Origin: Bacteroidales bacterium
Lineage (GTDB): Bacteria > Bacteroidota > Bacteroidia > Bacteroidales > WCHB1-69
Assembly (NCBI GenBank): GCA_016281255.1
Contig: JAEEIG010000209.1
Span: 1 to 45,817 of the forward strand
DNA length: 45,817 bases
Reading direction: 5' to 3'
Shown: piece after piece, positions 7,801-16,618 of the stretch
Position numbering within the stretch: the stretch's first letter is position 1
Layout of the letters: the number at the start of each line of letters is the position of its first letter
Made by a program: the position numbers and the translations under genes
The notes under the pieces: model-generated
The model's input: the letters and a program-made list of their open reading frames with translations, nothing else
Databases searched by the model: none
Told to the model about the DNA's origin: nothing

Positions 7801-9623
7801 AAACTCGCGAAGGCATAGCGGCGGCATTGCTGGCTACCGGAATGTATATGGGCGAAAGCAATGTGGCGGCGCAAAAGGACGGATATGCCCTGTCCAGCAT
7901 CATCAACAGCCGTATCAATGCCGCCATGGCGAATTCCAATGTCGGAAAAATCGTCGATATTGATATCAGTAGCGGACAAACCGAACATGCGTCCGGCAAG
8001 ACCAATGACATGAATATCGCCATCAGCAAGTCCCTGTTCAATGACAAACTGCGCATTACGGTCGGCTCCACTATCTCCGACAACCCGGAGGTCAATAAAG
8101 CCAACGGTTTGCTCAGTCGTATTTCGGCAGACTATAAGCTGACCCAGTCGGGCAACGTCTATCTGCGTTTGTTCTCACAGCGCGATTATGACAATATCTT
8201 TGAAGGCGAACTCAACAAGTCCGGTATAGGCGCTGCGTTTACCAAGCAATGGAAACATTACCGATTCATGCCTTCTTTGGGCGATTCCGTCCTGCGCACA
8301 TACAATCTCACAGCGGATGCGGACGTCGCTTATCGTTCCAACAACAGCATCGGTCCCAACCTCACCCTCGCCCATTCGATGCGGAACCTCCTGGGGCGCG
8401 GCGAGACTTTCGCGTTCAAGGGCTATGGGGCGTACTATTGGTCGCTGCGCGAACGGCATCCGGGAGACCCGAAAACAACCAACACCTACAAATTCGGCAT
8501 CGATGTCGCGCTCATCTTCCCGTATCTGCACTGGGTAGGCGACCATAATCCCGACGGCGACACGCGCTACCGAGTAGGTTACAAGTATGAGAACATAGCA
8601 GGTGGTTACGGTGTTCACAAGTTCTCCGGCGCCTTTTCGTATTTCATCCGCAAGTCCGGTTATGTCACGCATGTCTTCACCCCTGCCTCGCTCTCCGTGG
8701 TCAGAGTGAAGGCCGAGTCGCCTGATCTGATTAATGTTGCGGCAAACCGTCCGGAACTCCTCAAACTGCTTTACGGAAACGAGTTCATCCCCTCCATCGG
8801 CTATGGAATCACCTATAGTGATTACCGCTCCAAACGGAAAGTCAACACCATGATTGACTTTGAAGTCAAAGAAGCGGGTAATCTGACTAACGCCATCTAC
8901 TGCATCTTTGGTCACAAATGGAGCGAGCATGACAAAGAAATCGCCCATATCCCCTACGACCAGTTTGTCAGGGTGACAGCCGAACTGTGGAACAAGTTCA
9001 ACCTGACGGATCGAATATGCATCGCAACGCGTCTTTTCGCAGGTGCCAATATACCGATGGGTAACTCCTTCGAATCCGCCCCGCTTTCCGAAGCCTTCTA
9101 TGCCGGTGGCCCCAACAGTTTGCGAGCCTCCGAACCATACGCTTACGGACCGGGAAATTTCCATAGCACCAAATATAACCAGAACTTTTTCCATGCCGGG
9201 GATATAAAACTCGAAGCCAACTTCGAGCTGCGCTTCCCTCTCGTATGGAAAATCAACGGCGCCGTCTTCGTCGATGCCGGCAACGTATGGAACTGGTATA
9301 ACATCTCCGACGTCCTCAACAGCGAAGAATATGAGTTGTTTGTCGAAAGAATGGGGATAACGGAAGAATTGCAAAACGGAATCATCGGGAATCCGAATAT
9401 CGCGAAGCAGATAGCCTTAGGTACAGGCGCAGGACTCCGACTCGACATCGACGGACTCGTTATTCGCTTGGACTTGGGCATTGGCATCCACGCGCCTTAC
9501 CAGACATACAAATACACCAAAGAGGGCACGCCTGACCTCACACGACCGATCAACACCTACTACAACATGCCTTCTGTTCTGGATGGCCTGCGCTTCAACT
9601 TCAGCATAGGCTACCCGTTCTAA
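4821..9623 (+). CDS. TamB-like protein fused to a C-terminal Omp85/TamA-type outer-membrane beta-barrel (1600 aa)
   Basis: N-terminal basic/TM anchor (MSKKSLLWKIPCILLGVILGLVLLLLITVTVILV), long AsmA/TamB-like beta-rich region, TamB_C-like segment (ISKSLFNDKLRITVGSTIS...ISADYKLTQSGNVYLRLFSQRDYDNIFEGELNKSGIGAAFTKQW), then an Omp85-like barrel (FYAGGPNSLRASEPYAYGPG, GAVFVDAGNVWNW, LRLDIDGLVIRLDLGIG) ending in ...LRFNFSIGYPF with terminal Phe. GTG start. Confidence 0.88.
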   Translation: MSKKSLLWKIPCILLGVILGLVLLLLITVTVILVSPKARTAVLQKCVEMVNERTDLNVDLGRLYLSPFHHSPMILYRAYKGEEDLPLHIEIDSLYVGHRGQDTLIYVHGLRLQGCMKKPGAGVSKDDFLARTIVVDQLLLDQTTLHSDTLIEAVGIDAIVKHLHIKSPGLNIAKGDYPLHGLKLSDAFVGIALRDTESDTEDTTSTPMAFEIPDGELRNVRFVLNPMGLDLRAGSLTTNVLADVGGNLYDARRLNIGNASLTLGTLHLPFDTIYGDARVDLNTDLINSNRLFVQSDAFGAKADLTATTLDLETMRVDLAGNADYQGNKANLRGFYDIDDELYDMLVNVEQVNLNPFLQDKALVLLAGEIHAQGKGIDPHSPAMKCKVAMNLTRCIYNQIDVSGLALDAELANKTVAGNLHLPVTMTDRDLQLKAETEHQFRVSDFFTPKRMSVDYHTQMKDVVAHIAGDDFDIDTLNLDFTTDTTTSLYLATQGLVIDAQSPMHALRLVDEVQPLLGVVADTAFVNPIVSLQDLTLLDTLQRLIPNLQAAITLTEGSPVQAIIERAGLDINELTMLLKSDSLQSDLALDVSIPNIEPADDSTGLHLPPTAATLLVNMAEGKTTASLTVNANITDGVMSVNSLCTDATLQLDLERNGRKLSGTGHLTLDSLEYDNMNLENRTADIWIMPSEQYENAIRADIRLDDIPLELVNSILDREDIDLYGAARARATADGLPAQLDLSAEVLPLDVSAHYKPYDVQLNLGETPITMEHNHVKLKDVRIYSVNGSYLALNGGLDLNTMLLDVDLTADNFAPLELLPDGPVPVYGNLETDVRGRVTGPLDSIHADVDVTVLPTTDLTYPIDEKNLAQFKPHGTVNIQYNTTDGELNYGGTIHVDEGLVRFSPKLYPMIPFHVDSGSHVTLNGSLGQTILDLSASQQVKADVQSAGEETRRVTFNTGVRVNGILDSVGLNAIGFFLEAPGDETITRELASMDEETREGIAAALLATGMYMGESNVAAQKDGYALSSIINSRINAAMANSNVGKIVDIDISSGQTEHASGKTNDMNIAISKSLFNDKLRITVGSTISDNPEVNKANGLLSRISADYKLTQSGNVYLRLFSQRDYDNIFEGELNKSGIGAAFTKQWKHYRFMPSLGDSVLRTYNLTADADVAYRSNNSIGPNLTLAHSMRNLLGRGETFAFKGYGAYYWSLRERHPGDPKTTNTYKFGIDVALIFPYLHWVGDHNPDGDTRYRVGYKYENIAGGYGVHKFSGAFSYFIRKSGYVTHVFTPASLSVVRVKAESPDLINVAANRPELLKLLYGNEFIPSIGYGITYSDYRSKRKVNTMIDFEVKEAGNLTNAIYCIFGHKWSEHDKEIAHIPYDQFVRVTAELWNKFNLTDRICIATRLFAGANIPMGNSFESAPLSEAFYAGGPNSLRASEPYAYGPGNFHSTKYNQNFFHAGDIKLEANFELRFPLVWKINGAVFVDAGNVWNWYNISDVLNSEEYELFVERMGITEELQNGIIGNPNIAKQIALGTGAGLRLDIDGLVIRLDLGIGIHAPYQTYKYTKEGTPDLTRPINTYYNMPSVLDGLRFNFSIGYPF

Positions 9624-9646
9624 TGGAAAAAATCAGAAGTCGCCGG

Positions 9647-10303
9647 CTACAATTGTTTTAATTTCTGGATTGTCTCTTCGGGATTCTCAGATTTGAAAAC
9701 CGCGTTGCCAGCCACCACCGCGTCGGCACCGGCAGCAATGATGTCCGCGATATTGTCCGCGTTTACGCCGCCATCCACTTCGATGAGGGCGTTGGACTTG
9801 TTGCGCGAAATCATCTTGCGCAGCTCCGTGATGCGATGCAGCGACCGCTGGATGAACTTTTGACCGCCAAAGCCGGGATTCACCGACATAATCAACACCA
9901 AATCAAGGTCTTGAATAATGTCCTCAAGTCCTGAAACGGGGGTGTGAGGGTTCAGAGCGACACCCGCCAGCATGTCGTGCTCCTTGATTTGCGCAATTGT
10001 GCGATGCAAATGCGTGCAAGCTTCCCAATGGACGGTCAGCATGTCGCAACCTATCTCCTTGAAAATCTGTATGTAACGTTCAGGTTGGACAATCATCAAA
10101 TGGGTATCCAACGGTTTCTCCGCCAACTTGCGCACAGACTTGATGACCGGCATCCCGAAGGAGATATTCGGCACGAAAACACCGTCCATCACGTCCAAAT
10201 GGATCCAATCGGCATCGGAACGGTTCAGCATCTGTATCTCTTCGCCCAAGCGGTTAAAGTCCGCTGACAACAATGAAGGGGCTATAATTGGTTTTATACT
10301 CAT
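9647..10303 (-). CDS. rpe: Ribulose-phosphate 3-epimerase
   Basis: IAPSLLSADF, HLDVMDGVFVPNISFG, MSVNPGFGGQKFI, VDGGVN. Confidence 0.97.
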   Translation of the reverse strand: MSIKPIIAPSLLSADFNRLGEEIQMLNRSDADWIHLDVMDGVFVPNISFGMPVIKSVRKLAEKPLDTHLMIVQPERYIQIFKEIGCDMLTVHWEACTHLHRTIAQIKEHDMLAGVALNPHTPVSGLEDIIQDLDLVLIMSVNPGFGGQKFIQRSLHRITELRKMISRNKSNALIEVDGGVNADNIADIIAAGADAVVAGNAVFKSENPEETIQKLKQL

Positions 10304-10351
10304 AATCGATTTTTTCAGGCCGCAAAAATACGAAATGTTCAGGTATCATGT

Positions 10352-12481
10352 TCAGAATTTTACTTCCAGCACTTTGTCTGCATATTGAAACACGAAAGGC
10401 CCGGAAGAACGTTCAAATTGTTGTCTGTTTTCTGAAAACATTTTGAAGAAATCGTCATCAATATTAAATGTAACCCAAACAGACTGGCCCGCAGGGATAC
10501 CGACACGCTCGAAGCCCACCAAGGTTTTTACAGGCCCCCGGGTATCTCCTTTATTGGTCAGGTAGAGTTGCGCCACCTCCTCGCCATCGCGATCGCCGAC
10601 ATTATCTATCCGGTAGGTGAATGTTCTGGCATCGGGGTCGAATTTGCCGTCCGAATACTTGAAATCGGTGTAACTCAGTCCATACCCGAAAGGATAGAGC
10701 GGATCTTCCGCGATATAGCGATAGGTACGGCCTGTCATTTCATAATCCTCGAAAGGAGGAAGAATATTCTCCGAACTATAGAACGTCACGGGCAGCTTTC
10801 CGCTGGGATTCACATCGCCGAAAAGCACCTCTGCCATGGCTGTGCCCGCCGCCTGACCGCCGTACCACGCAGCCAATACCGCCTCGGCATTTTGGTCTTC
10901 CCAGTCCAAAGCTACGGCGCCACCGGAGCACAGCACAAACACGAGAGGTTTACCCATTTTTTTGATTCTTTTCATCATATCTTCCTGAACACGAGGCAAT
11001 TCGATAGAAGTTCTATCGCCACCGTGGAAACCTTCCAGTTCCACCTTCAACTCCTCGCCCTCCAACTCCGGGGAGAGACCGCCGACAAAAATCACCAAAT
11101 CGCACGAAGCAATCTGCTCATCGAAATCGTCTGGCACACGGTAATTCCTGTCCACATGGTGGCAGGCGGTATCAAAGTATAATACCGGACGCTGATTGTC
11201 AGGAAACTGGTCTAAATAGCGCATGATGCCTTCGTAGTAGGTGACAGCGTGACGCGGAGTACCGTTATAGTTGCCGCACAACATCACCGAATCTGCCGCA
11301 TTGGGCCCGATAATCGCGATTTTTTGGTACTTTTGAGGTCTTAACGGCAAAAAATGATCGTTGTTGTGCAACAACACGATGCTTCTTTGGGCCATTTGGA
11401 GTGCCATTTGGTCAAATCGGGTCGTATTGGGGTTGGCGCGATAGGGTTGTTCCGGGTCGAACATTCCCAACTCCAGCCGGGCTTTCAACACTTTCAGCAC
11501 GTGGGCATCGATAACATCTATTGATATAAGTCCCTGTTCCACAGCCTCTTTCAGTGCATTGAGGCCACTACCGCACTCCAAATCGACGACAGAGCCGAAA
11601 GCGGCAGCAGCGGCATCTGCAGCAGTGGCATGCGTCTTGTGCCGCGGTATCACCGTGTCGCGCTCCCAACAGTCGTTCAAAGCCCAGCAGTCTGTGACAA
11701 ACAGCCGGTCATAGCCCCATTGTTCGCGCAATATGTTCACCAAAAGATTCTTGTTGGTGCAACAAGGGGCACCGTTCAGCCGGTTGTATCCGCACATGAC
11801 CATGCCCACCTCCGTGTTTTTCACAATATACTGAAAAGCAGGCAAATAGGTGGTCCACATATCCCGATTGCTCACCTTGGCATCGAAAGAATGACGATCT
11901 GCCTCCGGACCGCTATGGACCGCAAAATGCTTGATACATGCCAGTGCCTTATAGCGACCGTTCGTTTTCTGTTGCAATCCGTTCACACAGGCCGCGCCCA
12001 TGCGAGCGGTCAAATAGGGGTCTTCGCCATAGGTCTCCATCCCCCTTCCCCAGCGCGGGTCGCGGAAAATGTTGATATTGGGGGCAAAGAAGGTAAGCCC
12101 GGTATAGTCGTCATACTCGCCGGCCTTCTGAGACTGATAATACTTCATCCGCGCCTCGTCGGCCACCATACCAAACATCTTTCCCACCATCCTGTCGTCG
12201 AAAGTCGCCGCCAGCGCCGTGGGCATCGGATAGACAGTCGCATATCCGTTGCGCGCCACACCATGCAACGCCTCATTCCACCAGCTGTATGCCGGAATCC
12301 CCAAACGCTCAACCGCGGGATTGTGATGCTCCATCATTCCCAACTTCTCGTCCAAGGTGAGCTGTTTCAGAAGCAGTTGCGCACGCTCGTCTATGGAAAG
12401 GTCCGGATTGCGGAAATCCTGCTGCGCAAAACTGAAAAGAAAACCGAAAAATAGGATAACGCCTATAAAATATCTCTTCAT
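10352..12481 (-). CDS. Glycoside hydrolase family 3 (beta-xylosidase/beta-glucosidase-like), secreted
   Basis: Signal peptide; WWNEALHGVARNG, FAPNINIFRDPRWGRGMETYGEDPYL, KHFAVHSGPEADRH, LFVTDCWALND; C-terminal fibronectin-III-like region. Confidence 0.92.
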   Translation of the reverse strand: MKRYFIGVILFFGFLFSFAQQDFRNPDLSIDERAQLLLKQLTLDEKLGMMEHHNPAVERLGIPAYSWWNEALHGVARNGYATVYPMPTALAATFDDRMVGKMFGMVADEARMKYYQSQKAGEYDDYTGLTFFAPNINIFRDPRWGRGMETYGEDPYLTARMGAACVNGLQQKTNGRYKALACIKHFAVHSGPEADRHSFDAKVSNRDMWTTYLPAFQYIVKNTEVGMVMCGYNRLNGAPCCTNKNLLVNILREQWGYDRLFVTDCWALNDCWERDTVIPRHKTHATAADAAAAAFGSVVDLECGSGLNALKEAVEQGLISIDVIDAHVLKVLKARLELGMFDPEQPYRANPNTTRFDQMALQMAQRSIVLLHNNDHFLPLRPQKYQKIAIIGPNAADSVMLCGNYNGTPRHAVTYYEGIMRYLDQFPDNQRPVLYFDTACHHVDRNYRVPDDFDEQIASCDLVIFVGGLSPELEGEELKVELEGFHGGDRTSIELPRVQEDMMKRIKKMGKPLVFVLCSGGAVALDWEDQNAEAVLAAWYGGQAAGTAMAEVLFGDVNPSGKLPVTFYSSENILPPFEDYEMTGRTYRYIAEDPLYPFGYGLSYTDFKYSDGKFDPDARTFTYRIDNVGDRDGEEVAQLYLTNKGDTRGPVKTLVGFERVGIPAGQSVWVTFNIDDDFFKMFSENRQQFERSSGPFVFQYADKVLEVKF

Positions 12482-12482
12482 C

Positions 12483-14240
12483 TTATTGAATGATCAACTT
12501 TTTTGTCAAAAACTGTTTTTTATATTGAAATGTGATTATATAAATCCCTTTTTGAAGATGATTGGTGTTGATGTTCTGAATTCCAGGGGTGACCATGCCG
12601 TTCATCACCGTTTTTCCGTCAGTAGTAAGCATTGTCCAAGCAAATTCCTCGTCTGTCGGATTGTCTATCGTGAAATAGCCTTGCGTAACCGGATTCGGAG
12701 TCAGGTTAATTTTCGTTAATTCGTTCTCGGGAACATCACCTCCAATAATGACATGTACCACGTAAGTGCGGGTAGATTGATGGGGTGTAGCAGCTGTATA
12801 GAGCACATTATAATTAATATAATCACCCAAAAAGTCCTGAGCTTCAGCCTCGTCAGGTGTGACAGTCACATACAAAGGTTTGGTAATGGTCGGATAAATA
12901 TGCCTCAAATCAGGAATCACGCATCCCACATAAAAGAATATAGAATCATCATCCGTGATTTCGCCAAACATGTCCCCATAGGTAAAAAGTGCCTCTGGAT
13001 TGTTTTCCATAAGAAAGTCAAAACCCATAATTTCGGGCTCTATCACATATATTGGCTGAAAACTGACTAATCCGTACGACGGGTTGTCCACCTGATGGAA
13101 AATCACCGCTTCGGCAGCCGCTTCATTGTCGCAACCCCAATAATTGCCCACGGCATCCATATTGCTGTTGGCATTGTTATACAACTCGTATTCAACCCCA
13201 TTGTTTCCGTTGTTATACAGTACGTTATAACCTGGATCTTCAACCGTACCCATATCCACATGATGATAATAAATAGCCGTAACCCCCCAAAGGTTGCCCG
13301 TGATGAGGTTGTGACGAAGTTTGGCAGCACATGTCGTGTCGGAACCATAAATGCTAATTCCGCTGCCTCCATTGTTCGGTGTTACCTCTAAGTTGTTGTC
13401 AATGAATTGATTATTGACAATATCTGCGGAAATGCGAGTTCCGTTCTGCGTGTAACCGTAGCGATTGTTTATAATCACATTGTCCTTTAACAGCACCTTC
13501 GTGACGTTTTGATTGCTCATGTTCATAATGCCGATACCTCCTGACATATTGCTGGCCACGCCCTCAATACGGTTGCCAATGATACGTATGGTGTCGGTCG
13601 TGCCAGGGCCAATATTGATTTGAGGCGTATTGGCATTTCCTAAAACATTGTTATAGAATACGTTATTGGAAATTGTCGGACATCCGTCCGCGTTCACAGC
13701 CGACTGGAGAGCGCACGCCTGATTGTCATGGAAATAGCTGTTTTGAATCACGGGATGGCAATTCATGTAGCTGATCACATGATTGGAAAAGTGGTCGAAT
13801 TCGCAGGAATCTATTAGCACAGGAGTATTAATCAACGTGATACGTTGACAATATTGGACATGAATCTTCGAAAGGGTGCTGAAACCCGCATCCTCGATGA
13901 ACATGTCAAAGTAATTGCTTTGCGTGGCATCCCCCTGAATGAGCAACGGCTGGGTCCGTTCTTGCGTTTGCAAAGAGCCTAAAATGGTGATTGACACCCC
14001 GTTGTCCACCAAAATATATTCATCGTCAGCCTCCAACAACAACGTATCATTCGGTTCAAGCGTTACATTCTGCATGATTCTGAAATGGTGCGGAGTTGTT
14101 ATTTGGATGGCGCCAGGCAGAATATTGGAAAGCGAAGTCAAGGTGTACAAGCCACCGCTTCTATAGCCCGAAGGCTGTGCAACTGTTTGAAAAACAAGCA
14201 CTATCAGCAAACAAATGGATAAAAATCTTTTCATAATCAC
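12483..14240 (-). CDS. Right-handed beta-helix protein with C-terminal T9SS type-A sorting domain
   Basis: Signal peptide, parallel beta-helix-like repeats (IQNSYFHDNQACALQ, ISNNVFYNNVLGN, IRIIGNRIEG, LLKDNVIINNRYG). C-terminus LTPNPVTQGYFTI...LQKGIYIITFQYKKQFLTKKLIIQ. Confidence 0.88.
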   Translation of the reverse strand: MIMKRFLSICLLIVLVFQTVAQPSGYRSGGLYTLTSLSNILPGAIQITTPHHFRIMQNVTLEPNDTLLLEADDEYILVDNGVSITILGSLQTQERTQPLLIQGDATQSNYFDMFIEDAGFSTLSKIHVQYCQRITLINTPVLIDSCEFDHFSNHVISYMNCHPVIQNSYFHDNQACALQSAVNADGCPTISNNVFYNNVLGNANTPQINIGPGTTDTIRIIGNRIEGVASNMSGGIGIMNMSNQNVTKVLLKDNVIINNRYGYTQNGTRISADIVNNQFIDNNLEVTPNNGGSGISIYGSDTTCAAKLRHNLITGNLWGVTAIYYHHVDMGTVEDPGYNVLYNNGNNGVEYELYNNANSNMDAVGNYWGCDNEAAAEAVIFHQVDNPSYGLVSFQPIYVIEPEIMGFDFLMENNPEALFTYGDMFGEITDDDSIFFYVGCVIPDLRHIYPTITKPLYVTVTPDEAEAQDFLGDYINYNVLYTAATPHQSTRTYVVHVIIGGDVPENELTKINLTPNPVTQGYFTIDNPTDEEFAWTMLTTDGKTVMNGMVTPGIQNINTNHLQKGIYIITFQYKKQFLTKKLIIQ

Positions 14241-14257
14241 TCTATTTTTTCAACGGG

Positions 14258-14265
14258 CAAAGGTA
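14258..14265 (-). promoter_or_regulatory. -7 box upstream of the T9SS beta-helix gene
   Basis: CAAAGGTA on + (TACCTTTG on -), ~18 nt upstream of the ATG. Confidence 0.5.
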
Positions 14266-14303
14266 CTAAAAATGAGAAATCTCTTTTTCGAGCAGGTGCA
14301 AAA

Positions 14304-14340
14304 AAGAATGGCCGGGCAGTATTGACCCCCGGCCATTCTT
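14304..14340 (-). terminator. Intrinsic terminator of the LytTR gene
   Basis: AAGAATGGCCGGG...CCCGGCCATTCTT 13-bp inverted repeat followed on the minus strand by TTTT. Confidence 0.85.
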
Positions 14341-14365
14341 CCTTCCGATAAGGATGCGTTCTTCT

Positions 14366-15124
14366 TCATTGTTTGAAAAACTCCATAATCGGCTTTTTGA
14401 ACGACCTCGAAATCTCAAAATGAGTCTCTTTGTCAATGATTATCCGATTATTTTCTATCCCCATGACCTTGTCCAGATTAACCACCACTGATTTGTTGAT
14501 TTTTTGGAACGTTGACTGGGGAAACTTTGTGTGAAACACTTTCAGATTGCTTCGGAAAAATCTGTTTGAACCGTCTTCAAAATGCACGGAAATATGATTT
14601 CCCACCTTTTTCATAAAAAGGACATGTTCGAACACGATTCTCACTGACTCTTCTTTTCGCGAACCCATGATAAAGATGGATTTCGCAGCAGACTCATTGA
14701 CCGCATATTTCGCGTTCTCCTCCTCCACCCGACGGATGATTTTATGATTCATCTTGCTGTATGCGCCGTAGATGTTCAAAATCTTTCCCATTATGCTATT
14801 CATCTCACGCTCTGTAAAAGGGTTGTGAAAAATATCAAAAAAACCTATTTTCAGATAATGTTTGATTCGTTTTGTGTTCATTTTGTCACACAATCCGACG
14901 ATAAAAGGCGGTTTTCTGATATCGTGCAACACCTCCGCATACGACAAATCCAAGAAAAAAATCATGGGACGATGATGATTCAGACACTCAATCGCTTCAG
15001 CCGCACTGCGGCATACAAAAGCTATATTTATTGAGTAATACCTTGATAATAAGTCCTTTAATTGGGTTACTCTGGTTTCGTTTTCACTGAGAATAATAAC
15101 TTCGTAATATTTATTTGATACCAT
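14366..15124 (-). CDS. LytTR-domain DNA-binding regulator with degenerate receiver-like N-terminus
   Basis: LytTR-like C-terminus (VRIVFEHVLFMKKVGNHISVHFEDG...FQKINKSVVVNLDKVMGIENNRIII...ISRSFKKPIMEFF). Receiver-like N-terminus (MIFFLDLS...GFFDIFHNPFT). Confidence 0.85.
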   Translation of the reverse strand: MVSNKYYEVIILSENETRVTQLKDLLSRYYSINIAFVCRSAAEAIECLNHHRPMIFFLDLSYAEVLHDIRKPPFIVGLCDKMNTKRIKHYLKIGFFDIFHNPFTEREMNSIMGKILNIYGAYSKMNHKIIRRVEEENAKYAVNESAAKSIFIMGSRKEESVRIVFEHVLFMKKVGNHISVHFEDGSNRFFRSNLKVFHTKFPQSTFQKINKSVVVNLDKVMGIENNRIIIDKETHFEISRSFKKPIMEFFKQ

Positions 15125-15229
15125 ATCTTATTTTTTTTATTGTAAAAATACATAATTTATGCATACGAAAATGATTTTCCGCAACAAAAGTGACCAACTG
15201 CTATTTAAGGTCCCTTTTTTTGCCATAAA

Positions 15230-15248
15230 AAAGGTAAAAATTACCTTT
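15230..15248 (-). terminator. AU-rich hairpin, possible terminator of the GT2 gene
   Basis: Perfect inverted repeat AAAGGTAA-AAA-TTACCTTT followed on the minus strand by a T-run. Confidence 0.45.
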
Positions 15249-15388
15249 ATATGAATAAAAACAGCATTTTGCCATTTTCACTGTACAATCGGCAATGATT
15301 GGTGTGGAAGATCCATTTTTGTATCATATCCGACAAAAAAACATGTATATCGTGCATTATTATACTCATGACGTTCTTATTCGTTGTG

Positions 15389-16618
15389 TTAATCTGTTTT
15401 GTTTTCATCATGTTTCACGCGTAATCTCCGCTCTTCCTCGAACAGCAGATTTCTCAAACAATCCAACTGCGAAAGGGAGAGTTGTGCTAAAGGGGTCTGC
15501 GGGGAGAAACCCGGCGGAAGCTGGTCAGGAATCCATTCCTGCATATTGCCATAGAGTGCATCTTCCTCAGGGACTGGATTTTGATGATACTTTGTCCTCA
15601 AGAATTGTAAAATCCGGAGACCATCCGCTTTTTGATGGAAGGCCTTCACAAAATGCGGGAAATCGGACACATTGTCGAGAATGCCAGCCCACACGTTGTC
15701 GTTTTTGTTGATATCTTGCAGAAAAGCGAGGAATTCGTTCTCCTTTTCATAGAAATTGCGGTCATACAAATCTTTCAGATGACGATACGCCTCCCGAATC
15801 GGTTCAAAACAGTCATGCGGGTATATCGGATAGCTGTCCCATTCCCCGCTTGCGCCGGCTTGCATGGCCGGCCCGGTTCCGAACGGCACGCGATCGGAAT
15901 AGCGTCCGGCTGGATAGACACATTCCGCGTTAAAAAGACTTAATCCACCCATCTTGCAGAATTTCTGCACCAGATAGAAGTCCTCGCCGCTTTGCAACGG
16001 GGTGATCCCTCCGATTTTCCGGAGCGCACAAGCCCGCATCGCAATGGCGGACCCTAATGCGGTAAAACCATAAGGACTTCTGATTCTCAATAAGTTAATA
16101 GCATAATTGCGCATATACAGCTCATACCTCAGCAGTGCCCGGCCTCTCTTCTCATCCTCCGGTTGAATCGGATGATAATAGGGTACAGCCACCGCATTCA
16201 TCTCGGGATGGGCTGCGAAATGATCAACCAATGATTGCAGATAATGCGGCCTCACATAGGTGTCGGCATCCAAACTGACCATGATATCGTCAGCATCGGA
16301 ATCGGATAATATTTTGTCAAACAGTTCTTTACGCGCACAACCAACTCCCTGCCTTTTTCCAGTCCATCCCAATCCGGGGGAGGAGCGATCCATGACATGA
16401 AGTGTTAAAAAAGCATAATTATGCAAAAAAGCGAGCAATTGTTGATTATGCTGGCATATAGACAAACGAGCCGAATCGTTCCAGTAGCGATCCGGCTGAT
16501 TTACACATACATATACCTCGAAAGGGGAAGAAACGTCCTGATTGGCAAGTGCATCCAACGTGGCCGGAAGAAAATCCAGCTCGTCCATCGCAGGTATGGC
16601 AATCCGGACTATCGCCAT
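15389..16618 (-). CDS. Glycosyltransferase family 2
   Basis: IAIPAMDELDFLPATLDALANQD, DDIMVSLDADTYVRPHYLQSLVDHF, GEDFYLVQKF. Confidence 0.85.
   Translation of the reverse strand: MAIVRIAIPAMDELDFLPATLDALANQDVSSPFEVYVCVNQPDRYWNDSARLSICQHNQQLLAFLHNYAFLTLHVMDRSSPGLGWTGKRQGVGCARKELFDKILSDSDADDIMVSLDADTYVRPHYLQSLVDHFAAHPEMNAVAVPYYHPIQPEDEKRGRALLRYELYMRNYAINLLRIRSPYGFTALGSAIAMRACALRKIGGITPLQSGEDFYLVQKFCKMGGLSLFNAECVYPAGRYSDRVPFGTGPAMQAGASGEWDSYPIYPHDCFEPIREAYRHLKDLYDRNFYEKENEFLAFLQDINKNDNVWAGILDNVSDFPHFVKAFHQKADGLRILQFLRTKYHQNPVPEEDALYGNMQEWIPDQLPPGFSPQTPLAQLSLSQLDCLRNLLFEEERRLRVKHDENKTD

Noticed and set aside
8175-9374. 399-aa minus-strand ORF antisense to the TamB-barrel gene
   Set aside because: Antisense shadow ORF; the plus-strand frame has clear barrel motifs.
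15230-15248. Inverted repeat as a LytTR operator
   Set aside because: LytTR sites are usually direct repeats; this hairpin plus T-run fits a weak terminator better.
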